Assembly (NCBI RefSeq): GCF_052048135.1
Contig: NZ_JBNAIM010000002.1
Span: 682,001-746,000, forward strand
Origin: Pelagibacter sp052048135
GTDB taxonomy: Bacteria; Pseudomonadota; Alphaproteobacteria; Pelagibacterales; Pelagibacteraceae
Length of the DNA stretch: 64,000 nt
Direction of reading: 5' to 3'
The notes beneath the pieces are model-generated. The model was not told the origin of the DNA. It saw nothing but the letters and a program-made list of their open reading frames with translations, and made no database searches. Both the position numbers and the translations under genes were made by a program. The number at the start of each line of letters is the position of its first letter. Position 1 is the first letter of the stretch. Of this stretch, positions 16,607 through 24,708 are shown one piece after another.

Positions 16607-17858
16607 TTTAAAAGAAATTAGAAAAGATTTTGATAATTTTGAAAAATCTCTTGAAAAAAGATCTGTAGATATAGATTTTAAAAAATTAAAAGATTTAGAT
16701 TTTCAAAATAGAGATTTAATTCAAAAAAAAGAAACACTAGAAAAAGAAAAAAAAGATATATCAAAATCTAAAGATAAATCTTTATTTGCTAAATCTAAAG
16801 AAATTTCACAAACAATTGATGAAATTTCAGAAAAACAGAAAAAGATTAAAGATAGTTTGGAAAAAATTTTGTCAAACATACCAAATATTCCGCATAATGA
16901 CGTTCCAAATGGAAAAGATGAAAATGATAATCTTGAAGTTATAAAATCAGGAAAAATACCTCAGTTTGATTTTAATCCAAAATCTCATTACGAAATTGGA
17001 GAAAATCTTAATATGCTTGATTTTGATTTAGCAACTAAGACTACAGGCTCAAGATTTGTTTTTGTAAAAAATAAATTAGCATTACTAGAGAGGGCTATTT
17101 CAAATTTTATGTTAGATATTCATATAAGTAAAAATGGTTATGAAGAAATTTCACCACCATTATTAGCTTCTGAAAATACTATGTATGGAACTGGTCAACT
17201 TCCTAAATTTGAAAATGATCAATTTGAAGTAAAATTAGATGAAGGTAGTGAAAGAAAATTTTTAATACCGACAGCAGAAGTTATTTTAACAAATATTGTT
17301 AAGGATAAGATGATAGATCTTAAATCTCTTCCTATGAGATTTGTTGCATCCACACCCTGTTTTAGAAAGGAGGCTGGTAGTTATGGTAAAGACACAAAAG
17401 GAATGATTAGACAACATCAATTTTATAAAGTTGAAATGGTTAGTATTGTTGAACAATCAAAATGTATGGAAGAATTAGAAAGAATGACTAATTGTGCAAC
17501 AGGTATTTTAGATTTATTAGAGCTACCTTATAGAAAGGTAATTTTATGTAGTGGTGATATGGGTTTTAGTGCTGAAAAAACTTATGACATAGAAGTATGG
17601 CTGCCTTCAGAAAATAAATATAGAGAAATTTCATCTTGTTCTTCTTGTGGAACATTTCAAGCTGTCAGGATGAAAGCAAGATATAAAGATCAAAACAAAG
17701 AAACTGTATTTGCTGGTACACTTAATGGAAGCGGCTTAGCTGTTGGAAGAACTTTAATTGCTATTTTAGAAAATTATCAGCAAAAAGATGGTTCAGTAAT
17801 AGTACCAAAGGCACTTAGACCATATATGAATAATTTAGAAAAAATTTCACTCAATTAA
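16599..17858 (+). CDS. serS: Seryl-tRNA synthetase
   Basis: Class II aminoacyl-tRNA synthetase, 419 aa. An N-terminal long antiparallel coiled coil (about residues 25-100) reaches for the long variable arm of tRNA-Ser. The catalytic domain has motif 2 (CFRKEAGSYGKDTKG) and motif 3 (NGSGLAVGRTLIAILEN). A tRNA-Ser(TGA) gene occurs at 33.5 kb. It overlaps the tatC end, and yajC follows after 54 bp. Confidence 0.96.
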   Translation: MHNLKEIRKDFDNFEKSLEKRSVDIDFKKLKDLDFQNRDLIQKKETLEKEKKDISKSKDKSLFAKSKEISQTIDEISEKQKKIKDSLEKILSNIPNIPHNDVPNGKDENDNLEVIKSGKIPQFDFNPKSHYEIGENLNMLDFDLATKTTGSRFVFVKNKLALLERAISNFMLDIHISKNGYEEISPPLLASENTMYGTGQLPKFENDQFEVKLDEGSERKFLIPTAEVILTNIVKDKMIDLKSLPMRFVASTPCFRKEAGSYGKDTKGMIRQHQFYKVEMVSIVEQSKCMEELERMTNCATGILDLLELPYRKVILCSGDMGFSAEKTYDIEVWLPSENKYREISSCSSCGTFQAVRMKARYKDQNKETVFAGTLNGSGLAVGRTLIAILENYQQKDGSVIVPKALRPYMNNLEKISLN

Positions 17859-17912
17859 AGTTGTTTTAACTGTATAGATAGTATAAATATTCTTTTTTAA
17901 TTAAGGAGTTTT

Positions 17913-18200
17913 ATGGAAAGTTCAGGAATAGGTCAATTTATACCATTAATATTAATTTTTGTTATTTTTTATTTTTTCTTAATAAGACCTCAGCAAAAAA
18001 AAGTTAAAGAACACAAAGCAATGGTTGAAGGGTTAAAAAAAGGCGACAAGATTGTGACATCTGGTGGGATTACTGGAACTATCACTCGTGTTGTTGATAA
18101 TGATAAAGTTGAAGTAGAAATTGCTGATAATGTTACTGTCGAAGTTATTCGAGGCACAGGTGTTCAAAGCTTAATGAATAATACAGAAGTTAAAAAATAA
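17913..18200 (+). CDS. yajC: Preprotein translocase accessory subunit YajC
   Basis: A 95-aa inner-membrane protein of the SecDF-YajC complex. It has one membrane helix (IPLILIFVIFYFFLI), the RPQQKKVKEHKAMVEGLKKG motif and the VTSGGITGTI small domain, all diagnostic. A clear ribosome site (TAAGGAG) precedes the ATG. It heads the yajC-secD-secF cluster and may be the first gene of its own transcript, given the 54-bp gap after serS. Confidence 0.94.
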   Translation: MESSGIGQFIPLILIFVIFYFFLIRPQQKKVKEHKAMVEGLKKGDKIVTSGGITGTITRVVDNDKVEVEIADNVTVEVIRGTGVQSLMNNTEVKK

Positions 18201-18215
18201 TTTTGTTGAAATAAA

Positions 18216-19769
18216 GTGTTATATTTTTCAAAGTTAAGAATAATTACTATTTTTTTATTATCGCTAGTATTTATTTTAATTGCTTCATCAAATCTTTTCA
18301 ATTTTGATAATAAATTTTTAAATAAAAAGATTAATCTTGGTTTAGATTTACAAGGTGGTTCATATCTTTTATTAGAAATTGATAACACACCAGTTATAGA
18401 ACAAAAATTACAAAATTTAACTACAACTATTAGAAATTATTTTAAAGAAAAAAATATTAGAATAAAAAATCTTAAACTTTTAGATCAACAAATTATATTT
18501 TCGGTAGATGATGATTTTAAACAGACAATTTTAGATGAATTTAATAATCAAGAAAGTGATTTAAATCCTTATTATCCTAGGTTTAAAAAACATCAATTAG
18601 ATATAATTGAAAAAGACAATATCTTTTATGTAAGTTTTTCAGATCAAGGAATTGTTAAACTTAAAACTTCATCACAGGATCAAGCTTTAGAAATAGTAAG
18701 AAGACGTATAGATGAAATTGGAACTAATGAACCTAATATTTTAAAAAGAGGTAATGATAGAATATTAGTTGAATTACCGGGATTAGACGATCCGATGAGA
18801 ATAAAATCATTATTGGGTAAAACAGCTAATTTAACGTTTAGATTTGTTACTAATAATCAAGAAGATTCATTTGGCACAGAAAAACTAAAATATGCAGATA
18901 CTTCCGAAGAAGCTACAGTTAGTAAAAGAATTATTTTAAGTGGAGATAACCTCTTAGATGCTCAACCAAGAATGAATAGTGAAACAAACGAGACAGTGGT
19001 TTCCTTTACACTTGATAGGGTAGGAGCTAAAAGATTTGGTAAAGCAACTTCAACTGGTATTGGTAAACAATTAGCAATAGTTCTAGATGGTAAAATAATA
19101 AGTGCTCCAGTTATAAGGGATACAATTGCTAGTGGATCAGGACAAATAAGTGGTGGATTTACTTTTCAATCAGCTACAGACCTTGCTCTACTTCTAAGAT
19201 CAGGAGCATTACCTGCTCCAATGAATATAATCGAAGAGCGAACTGTAGGTCCTGATTTGGGACAAGATTCTATCAATGCTGGAATGATAGCTTTAGCGAT
19301 TGGTTTTGTCCTTGTAATAATATTTATTTTTACAAAGTATAAAATATTTGGATTAATCACAAATGTAACTTTGATTATTAATTTATTTTTATTAATTGGA
19401 ATCTTAACAATTTTTGAGGCCACTTTAACATTACCTGGTATAGCTGGAATAATATTAACTGTTGGTATGGCAGTAGATGCGAATGTTCTTATTTTTGAGA
19501 GAATTAAAGAAGAATTGAAAAATGAAAAGAATAATCTTATAGCTTTTGATAGTGGATACACTAAATCAAGAACAGCTATTTTAGATGCAAATATAACAAC
19601 TTTGTTAGCTGCAATTATTTTATTTTTTATGGGATCTGGTCCAATAAAAGGATTTTCTTTAACGTTAGGAATTGGAATATTCACAACATTATTCTCTGTT
19701 TATTTTATAGCTAGATTATTAACTGTTTTGTACGTATCGAAAAATAAAGAGAAAGAAGGATTAATCTAG
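18216..19769 (+). CDS. secD: Protein-export membrane protein SecD
   Basis: Proton-driven partner of the Sec translocase, 517 aa. An N-terminal helix and DLQGGSYLLLEID lead into a large periplasmic region (P1), followed by six helices with the RND-type motifs GMAVDANVLIFERIKEE and the glycine-rich LPGIAGIILTVG. It starts with a GTG (18216), 15 bp after the yajC stop; no ATG is better placed. It ends flush with the secF start. Confidence 0.94.
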   Translation: MLYFSKLRIITIFLLSLVFILIASSNLFNFDNKFLNKKINLGLDLQGGSYLLLEIDNTPVIEQKLQNLTTTIRNYFKEKNIRIKNLKLLDQQIIFSVDDDFKQTILDEFNNQESDLNPYYPRFKKHQLDIIEKDNIFYVSFSDQGIVKLKTSSQDQALEIVRRRIDEIGTNEPNILKRGNDRILVELPGLDDPMRIKSLLGKTANLTFRFVTNNQEDSFGTEKLKYADTSEEATVSKRIILSGDNLLDAQPRMNSETNETVVSFTLDRVGAKRFGKATSTGIGKQLAIVLDGKIISAPVIRDTIASGSGQISGGFTFQSATDLALLLRSGALPAPMNIIEERTVGPDLGQDSINAGMIALAIGFVLVIIFIFTKYKIFGLITNVTLIINLFLLIGILTIFEATLTLPGIAGIILTVGMAVDANVLIFERIKEELKNEKNNLIAFDSGYTKSRTAILDANITTLLAAIILFFMGSGPIKGFSLTLGIGIFTTLFSVYFIARLLTVLYVSKNKEKEGLI

Positions 19770-20657
19770 ATGATTGCTTTTAATAAATATTATAACCATT
19801 TTAATATTCTATCTATAACGCTAGTTGTAGCCTCTTTATTGTTGCTTTCTTTCAAAGGTCTTAATTTTGGTATCGATTTTAAAGGTGGAACATTAATTGA
19901 GCTTAGAGCGAGTGATAATAAAATTAATGTTTCATCTTTAAGAGATAATCTTAATTCGATGAATTTGGGAGATGTTTCAGTAAAAAATTTTGGAAATAAT
20001 AAAGACTTTTTAATTAAATTTGAAAATAATAGTAACAAAAATGTCATTGAAGAAATTAAAATTAATTTAGACAAATCTTTTGGTAATCAATTTGACTTTA
20101 GAAGAGTTGAAAATGTTGGACCCAAGGTAAGTGCTGAATTACTTAAATCAGGAGTAATAGCTATTTCTGTAGCTCTTTTATTAATGCTTATTTATATTTG
20201 GATAAGATTTGAGTGGCAATTTAGCTTAGGAGCTATTTTTGCTTTATTCCATGATGTGATAGTAACATTAGGTTTGTTTTCTTTGTTTGGACTTGAAATA
20301 AATTTATCTATTATTGCTGCTGTATTAACAATAGTAGGATATTCTATGAATGATACGGTAGTTATTTTTGATAGAGTTAGAGAAAATCTTAGAAAATATT
20401 CAGATATAAAAATTTATGATTTAACAAATATTTCTATAAATGAAACTTTATCTAGAACTTTAATTACCTCAATAACTACACTTTTAGCTTTATTATCAAT
20501 TTTTTTCTTTGGTGGTGAAATATTAAAAGGGTTTTCTTTGGCAATGATTTTTGGAGTGGTATTTGGAACATATTCATCGATATATATAGCTAATACAGTC
20601 CTGGTGAGACTTAAAGTATCTCAAAAAACTATTTTAAGAGAAGACGAAAAAAATTAA
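19770..20657 (+). CDS. secF: Protein-export membrane protein SecF
   Basis: Second half of SecDF, 295 aa. Characteristic motifs are GIDFKGGTLIELR after the first helix, the large-loop VGPKVSAELLKSG, and GYSMNDTVVIFDRVRENLR. It starts at the base after the secD stop, so the two are coupled. It converges with the puuD-like gene, overlapping its end by 4 nt. Confidence 0.94.
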   Translation: MIAFNKYYNHFNILSITLVVASLLLLSFKGLNFGIDFKGGTLIELRASDNKINVSSLRDNLNSMNLGDVSVKNFGNNKDFLIKFENNSNKNVIEEIKINLDKSFGNQFDFRRVENVGPKVSAELLKSGVIAISVALLLMLIYIWIRFEWQFSLGAIFALFHDVIVTLGLFSLFGLEINLSIIAAVLTIVGYSMNDTVVIFDRVRENLRKYSDIKIYDLTNISINETLSRTLITSITTLLALLSIFFFGGEILKGFSLAMIFGVVFGTYSSIYIANTVLVRLKVSQKTILREDEKN

Positions 20658-21274
20658 TATAAATTTTGAGCCGCTACCATTGTTAATAACATCGGTAAAG
20701 ACAATAGCGTATTAGTTCTTGAAAATAACATTGCTGTTCTGGCTGATTTAGCTTTGAGTTCAGGATCACATTCAACGATACCCAATGCTCTTTTTTGATT
20801 TGGCCATATAACAAACCAAACATTAAATGCCATAATTAGCCCAAGCCACATACCTAATCCAATAGCAGTATGTTTTGGTACGCCTGAACCAATACTTAAA
20901 GTCATTGCATCATGTAAATAACCATTAAGACCAGCCAATATTAATCCTGATAAAACAGTAAAAGCTGCTGCCCATCTAAAATAAAATAATGCAGCTGGTG
21001 CAATTACTTTTCCAATTGCAGGTTTTTGTTCATCGGGAATTTTTCCCATATTAGGTATTTGAACAAAATTAAAATACCATAATAAACCAATCCACATTAT
21101 ACCTACAACAACATGAACATATCTTGTGAACCAGCTCCAAAAAATTCTGTCAAAACTAAATCCATCATTTTGATAAAAAAGGCCAATAAACAAAACAACA
21201 GCAATAGATAATGAAGCATGAATTGTTTTTGATAATGATGAAAGTAAATTTCCCATTTCTAATTTTATACTCAA
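20654..21274 (-). CDS. PuuD-like (urate hydroxylase N-terminal family) integral membrane protein
   Basis: A 206-aa protein with about five or six membrane helices. Sequence such as FTRYVHVVVGIMWIGLLWYFNFVQIP, quoted here only through its pieces YVHVVVGIMWIG and YFNFVQIP, matches the urate_oxidase_N family, including histidines in helices that could bind haem. Full-length PuuD has an added C-terminal cytochrome c domain, which is missing here, so urate oxidation is not established. The product could be an unassigned haem membrane protein. It ends against secF and has uvrA upstream on the opposite side. Confidence 0.65.
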   Translation of the reverse strand: MSIKLEMGNLLSSLSKTIHASLSIAVVLFIGLFYQNDGFSFDRIFWSWFTRYVHVVVGIMWIGLLWYFNFVQIPNMGKIPDEQKPAIGKVIAPAALFYFRWAAAFTVLSGLILAGLNGYLHDAMTLSIGSGVPKHTAIGLGMWLGLIMAFNVWFVIWPNQKRALGIVECDPELKAKSARTAMLFSRTNTLLSLPMLLTMVAAQNLY

Positions 21275-21301
21275 ATTAATGGATATGACAATATTAATTA
21301 T

Positions 21302-24157
21302 TTAATTTAAAAGGGCTTTTAGAAATTTCCCTGTATAACTCTCACCAACCTTACAAATTTCTTCAGGTTTTCCTTCAGCAATTATTTTTCCACCTTTAAC
21401 ACCACCTTCAGGCCCCATATCTACTATATAATCAGCAGTTTTTATCACATCAAGATTGTGTTCTATTACAACAACTGTATTTCCTAGCGCGACAAAAGTA
21501 TGCAGAATTTCTAATAATTTTTTAATATCATGTTGATGGAGTCCAGTAGTTGGCTCATCAAGTATATACATTGTTCTGCCAGTAGATCTCTTGGATAATT
21601 CTTTTGCTAATTTTATTCTTTGAGCTTCACCACCAGATAAAGTGGTCGCTTGTTGACCAATTTTTATATAACCCAAACCTACTTTTTTAAGAGTTAGTAA
21701 TTTTGTTTTTATATTCGAAATATTTTCAAAATATTCACAACCTTCATCAACTGTCATGTTCAATACATCTGCTATACTTTTATCTTTAAATTTTATTTCA
21801 AGAGTTTCTCTATTATATCTCGTTCCTTTACATTCATCACATTGAATATAAACATCAGGAAGAAAGTGCATTTCATAAGTTATAACACCATCTCCTTCAC
21901 AAGCTTCACATCTACCTCCTTTGACATTAAATGAAAATCTTCCTGGTTTATATCCTCTTGTTTTTGACTCTGGCAGTCCTGTAAACCAATCTCTTATAGG
22001 ACCAAATGCTCCAGTATACGTTGCAGGATTTGATCTAGGAGTTCTACCAATTGGTGATTGATCAATATCAATTATCTTGTCTATAAGTTCTGTTCCCTTA
22101 AAACCTTTAAATGGTTTTGGGATTTTTCTAGATTTATTATTGTTTAAAGTTAAATTTAAAGCGTTGTACAATGTTTGCAAAACTAGTGTTGATTTTCCAC
22201 TCCCTGATACACCAGTAACACATGTTAGACTTCCTAGAGGAATCTTTAAGTTAACATTATCTAAATTATTACCAGTTGCTCCAGTTATTTCTAAAAACCT
22301 TCCATTTTTTGCTAATCTTCTTTTCTTTGGTACATCTATTTTTAACCTATTTGATAAATATTTTCCTGTAATGCTATCTTTATTTTGACTTATTTCTTTA
22401 AAATTTCCTTGAGCTACTACTTGTCCACCTTTATTACCAGCTTCGGGTCCAAGATCAATTATATGATCTGCATTTTCCATTGTTTCTGTATCATGCTCAA
22501 CAACAATAACAGTATTTCCTAAATCTCTTAATCTTTTTAATGCATTAATTAATTTAACATTATCTTTTTGATGCAATCCTATTGAAGGTTCATCTAGTAC
22601 ATAAAGTACACCTGTAAGACCAGATCCAATTTGAGAGGCTAATCTTATTCTTTGAGCTTCTCCACCAGATAGTGTTCCAGATTCTCTTGATAAAGTCAGA
22701 TAATCAAGACCAACATTTAATAAGAATGTTAATCTCTCATTAATTTCTTTTAAGATGTGTTCAGCAATTTTAAATTGTCGTTTATCTAAATTATTTTGAA
22801 GATCTTCAAACCATTTTGCAGCATCTAAAATAGATTTTTCAGTTACTTCACTAATATGCAATCCATCAATTTTTACACATAGAGCTTCATCTTTCAGCCT
22901 ATGGCCATTACATCTTTCACATTTAGTATCTGATTGATATTGAGCAATTTCCTCTCTTTTCCAGTCACTATCTGTTTCTAAATATCTTCTTTCAAGATTA
23001 TTAATAACTCCTTCAAAAGTTTTTTTGTGTGAATATTTTTCATAACCGTCATCATATGAAAATTTAATTTCTTCTTCATCAGATCCATAAAGAATGATAT
23101 CCTTAATTTTTTTTGGTAACTTCGACCATTTCTCATCTAAAGAAAAATTATAATGTTTAGCTAATGAAGATAATGTTTGTGCATAATATAGTGTTGTTGT
23201 TTTCGCCCAAGGCTCAATAGCACCATCAGCAATGGATTTTTTTTCATTTGGAACAACAAGATTTGGATCAACGTTTAATTTAATACCTATACCTTCACAC
23301 TCTTCACAAGCACCAAATGGACTATTAAAGGAAAATAATCTAGGTTCTATTTCCTCAATAGTGAAACCACTCTCAGGACATGCAAATTTAGTTGAAAATA
23401 TTAGTTTTTCTAATTTTCTAAATTTTTTTGGCAATGTTTCATCTTCATATTCTACAAAAACTAATCCGTTGGCTAGGTTTACTGAAGTTTCAATACTTTC
23501 AGCTAATCTATTACCTAAAGAAGAATTAAGAATTATTCTATCTACTAAGATATAGATATCATGTTTGGTTTTCTTATTTAATTCTGGAACTTTATCGATA
23601 TCATATATTACATTATCTACTTTAATTTTTCTAAAACCTCTTTTTTTATAACTCAATATTTCTTTTTTATATTCACCCTTACGCCCTCTAACAACTGGTG
23701 CATAAACATAAATTGTTGCTTTTTTAGGAAGTTCTTTAATACGATCTACAATTTGAGTGATTGTTTGTGAAGTTATTGGTTTACCTGTGAAAGGAGAATA
23801 TGGTACGCCGGCTCTTGCGTATAATACTCTCATGTAGTCATAAATCTCAGTTACAGTAGCCACAGTTGACCTTGGATTTTTGGATGTATTTTTTTGTTCT
23901 ATTGAGATAGCTGGACTTAATCCTTCAATTAAATCAACATTTGGTTTTTTCATCTTATCTAAGAATTGTCTTGCATAAGCAGATAAACTTTCAACATATC
24001 TCCGTTGACCTTCAGCGTATACTGTATCGAAAGCAAGTGACGATTTTCCAGATCCAGATAAGCCTGTAATTACCACAAATTTATCTTTTGGAATTTCTAA
24101 AGAAATATTCTTTAAATTATGTTCTTTTGCTCCCTTAATAACTATCTTTTTAATCAT
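21302..24157 (-). CDS. uvrA: Excinuclease ABC subunit A
   Basis: Damage-sensing ATPase of nucleotide excision repair, 951 aa. Two ABC modules are present: Walker A GLSGSGKSS (N-terminal) and GVSGSGKSTL (C-terminal), and two signature motifs (SGTLSGGEAQRIRLA and TTLSGGEAQRIKLA). Zinc-binding cysteine pairs are intact (CPESG...CEEC and CEAC...CDEC). It is divergent from ssb across 90 bp, the classical uvrA-ssb arrangement. I see no convincing alphaproteobacterial SOS box (GTTC-N7-GTTC) between them. Confidence 0.97.
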   Translation of the reverse strand: MIKKIVIKGAKEHNLKNISLEIPKDKFVVITGLSGSGKSSLAFDTVYAEGQRRYVESLSAYARQFLDKMKKPNVDLIEGLSPAISIEQKNTSKNPRSTVATVTEIYDYMRVLYARAGVPYSPFTGKPITSQTITQIVDRIKELPKKATIYVYAPVVRGRKGEYKKEILSYKKRGFRKIKVDNVIYDIDKVPELNKKTKHDIYILVDRIILNSSLGNRLAESIETSVNLANGLVFVEYEDETLPKKFRKLEKLIFSTKFACPESGFTIEEIEPRLFSFNSPFGACEECEGIGIKLNVDPNLVVPNEKKSIADGAIEPWAKTTTLYYAQTLSSLAKHYNFSLDEKWSKLPKKIKDIILYGSDEEEIKFSYDDGYEKYSHKKTFEGVINNLERRYLETDSDWKREEIAQYQSDTKCERCNGHRLKDEALCVKIDGLHISEVTEKSILDAAKWFEDLQNNLDKRQFKIAEHILKEINERLTFLLNVGLDYLTLSRESGTLSGGEAQRIRLASQIGSGLTGVLYVLDEPSIGLHQKDNVKLINALKRLRDLGNTVIVVEHDTETMENADHIIDLGPEAGNKGGQVVAQGNFKEISQNKDSITGKYLSNRLKIDVPKKRRLAKNGRFLEITGATGNNLDNVNLKIPLGSLTCVTGVSGSGKSTLVLQTLYNALNLTLNNNKSRKIPKPFKGFKGTELIDKIIDIDQSPIGRTPRSNPATYTGAFGPIRDWFTGLPESKTRGYKPGRFSFNVKGGRCEACEGDGVITYEMHFLPDVYIQCDECKGTRYNRETLEIKFKDKSIADVLNMTVDEGCEYFENISNIKTKLLTLKKVGLGYIKIGQQATTLSGGEAQRIKLAKELSKRSTGRTMYILDEPTTGLHQHDIKKLLEILHTFVALGNTVVVIEHNLDVIKTADYIVDMGPEGGVKGGKIIAEGKPEEICKVGESYTGKFLKALLN

Positions 24158-24207
24158 AATTTTTGTTGCTTTGACTTAATAAAATTAATATTCAGAGTAA
24201 ATTGTGA

Positions 24208-24213
24208 TATAAT
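24208..24213 (+). promoter_or_regulatory. Probable -10 element of the ssb-gyrA promoter
   Basis: TATAAT, a perfect -10 hexamer, sits 34 bp before the ssb start in the 90-bp uvrA-ssb gap. The best-spaced -35 (TTAATA, 17-bp spacer) is weak. Such hexamers are frequent in AT-rich DNA, so the call rests mainly on position. Confidence 0.4.
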
Positions 24214-24247
24214 TCTAATTAATTAATTTAACAAATATTAAAATATT

Positions 24248-24703
24248 ATGGCTGGAAGTTTAAATAAAGTACTTTTAATTGGTCGTTTGGGCGCAGACCC
24301 AGAAATCAAACAAATGGTAAATGGAAAAAGTGTAGCTAGACTGAGTTTAGCCACAAGTCAATCTTGGAAAGATAAAAATACTGGTGAAAAAAAAGAAAAA
24401 ACAGAGTGGCACCGTATAGTTGTATTTAATGAAGGTTTGGTAAATGTAGTCCAGCAATATTTAAAAAAGGGTGCGCAGATTTACGTTGAAGGACAGCTCA
24501 CAACTAGAAAATGGAAAGATGAACAATCTGGTCAAGACAAATATTCAACAGAGGTAGTTATTCAAGGATATAATTCTTCTTTAACAATGCTTGGTGGAGG
24601 AAACACTGGTGGTGGTATTTCAAATGATAATACCCAGTCTTCTAGTGGTAACGATGACATGTCTCAAATTTCTAATGACATGGATGATGATATTCCATTT
24701 TAA
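24248..24703 (+). CDS. ssb: Single-stranded DNA-binding protein
   Basis: A 151-aa SSB. The OB fold covers roughly residues 1-112 (SLNKVLLIGRLGADPE, TEWHRIVVF, GAQIYVEGQL) and is followed by a Gly/Ser/Asn-rich linker and the acidic tip DDDIPF, which binds partner proteins. It is divergent from uvrA. A TATAAT -10 lies at 24208-24213, with only a poor -35 (TTAATA, 24185-24190). gyrA follows after 5 bp, so the two are probably co-transcribed. Confidence 0.96.
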   Translation: MAGSLNKVLLIGRLGADPEIKQMVNGKSVARLSLATSQSWKDKNTGEKKEKTEWHRIVVFNEGLVNVVQQYLKKGAQIYVEGQLTTRKWKDEQSGQDKYSTEVVIQGYNSSLTMLGGGNTGGGISNDNTQSSSGNDDMSQISNDMDDDIPF

Positions 24704-24708
24704 TTATT

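Noticed and set aside
19166..19684. 172-aa minus-strand ORF inside secD
   Set aside because: It is the antisense shadow of the conserved SecD membrane region, with low-complexity hydrophobic content and no family motifs.
24158..24247. SOS box between uvrA and ssb
   Set aside because: No GTTC-N7-GTTC or GAAC-N7-GAAC pattern is present; the gap only shows AT-rich promoter-like sequence.
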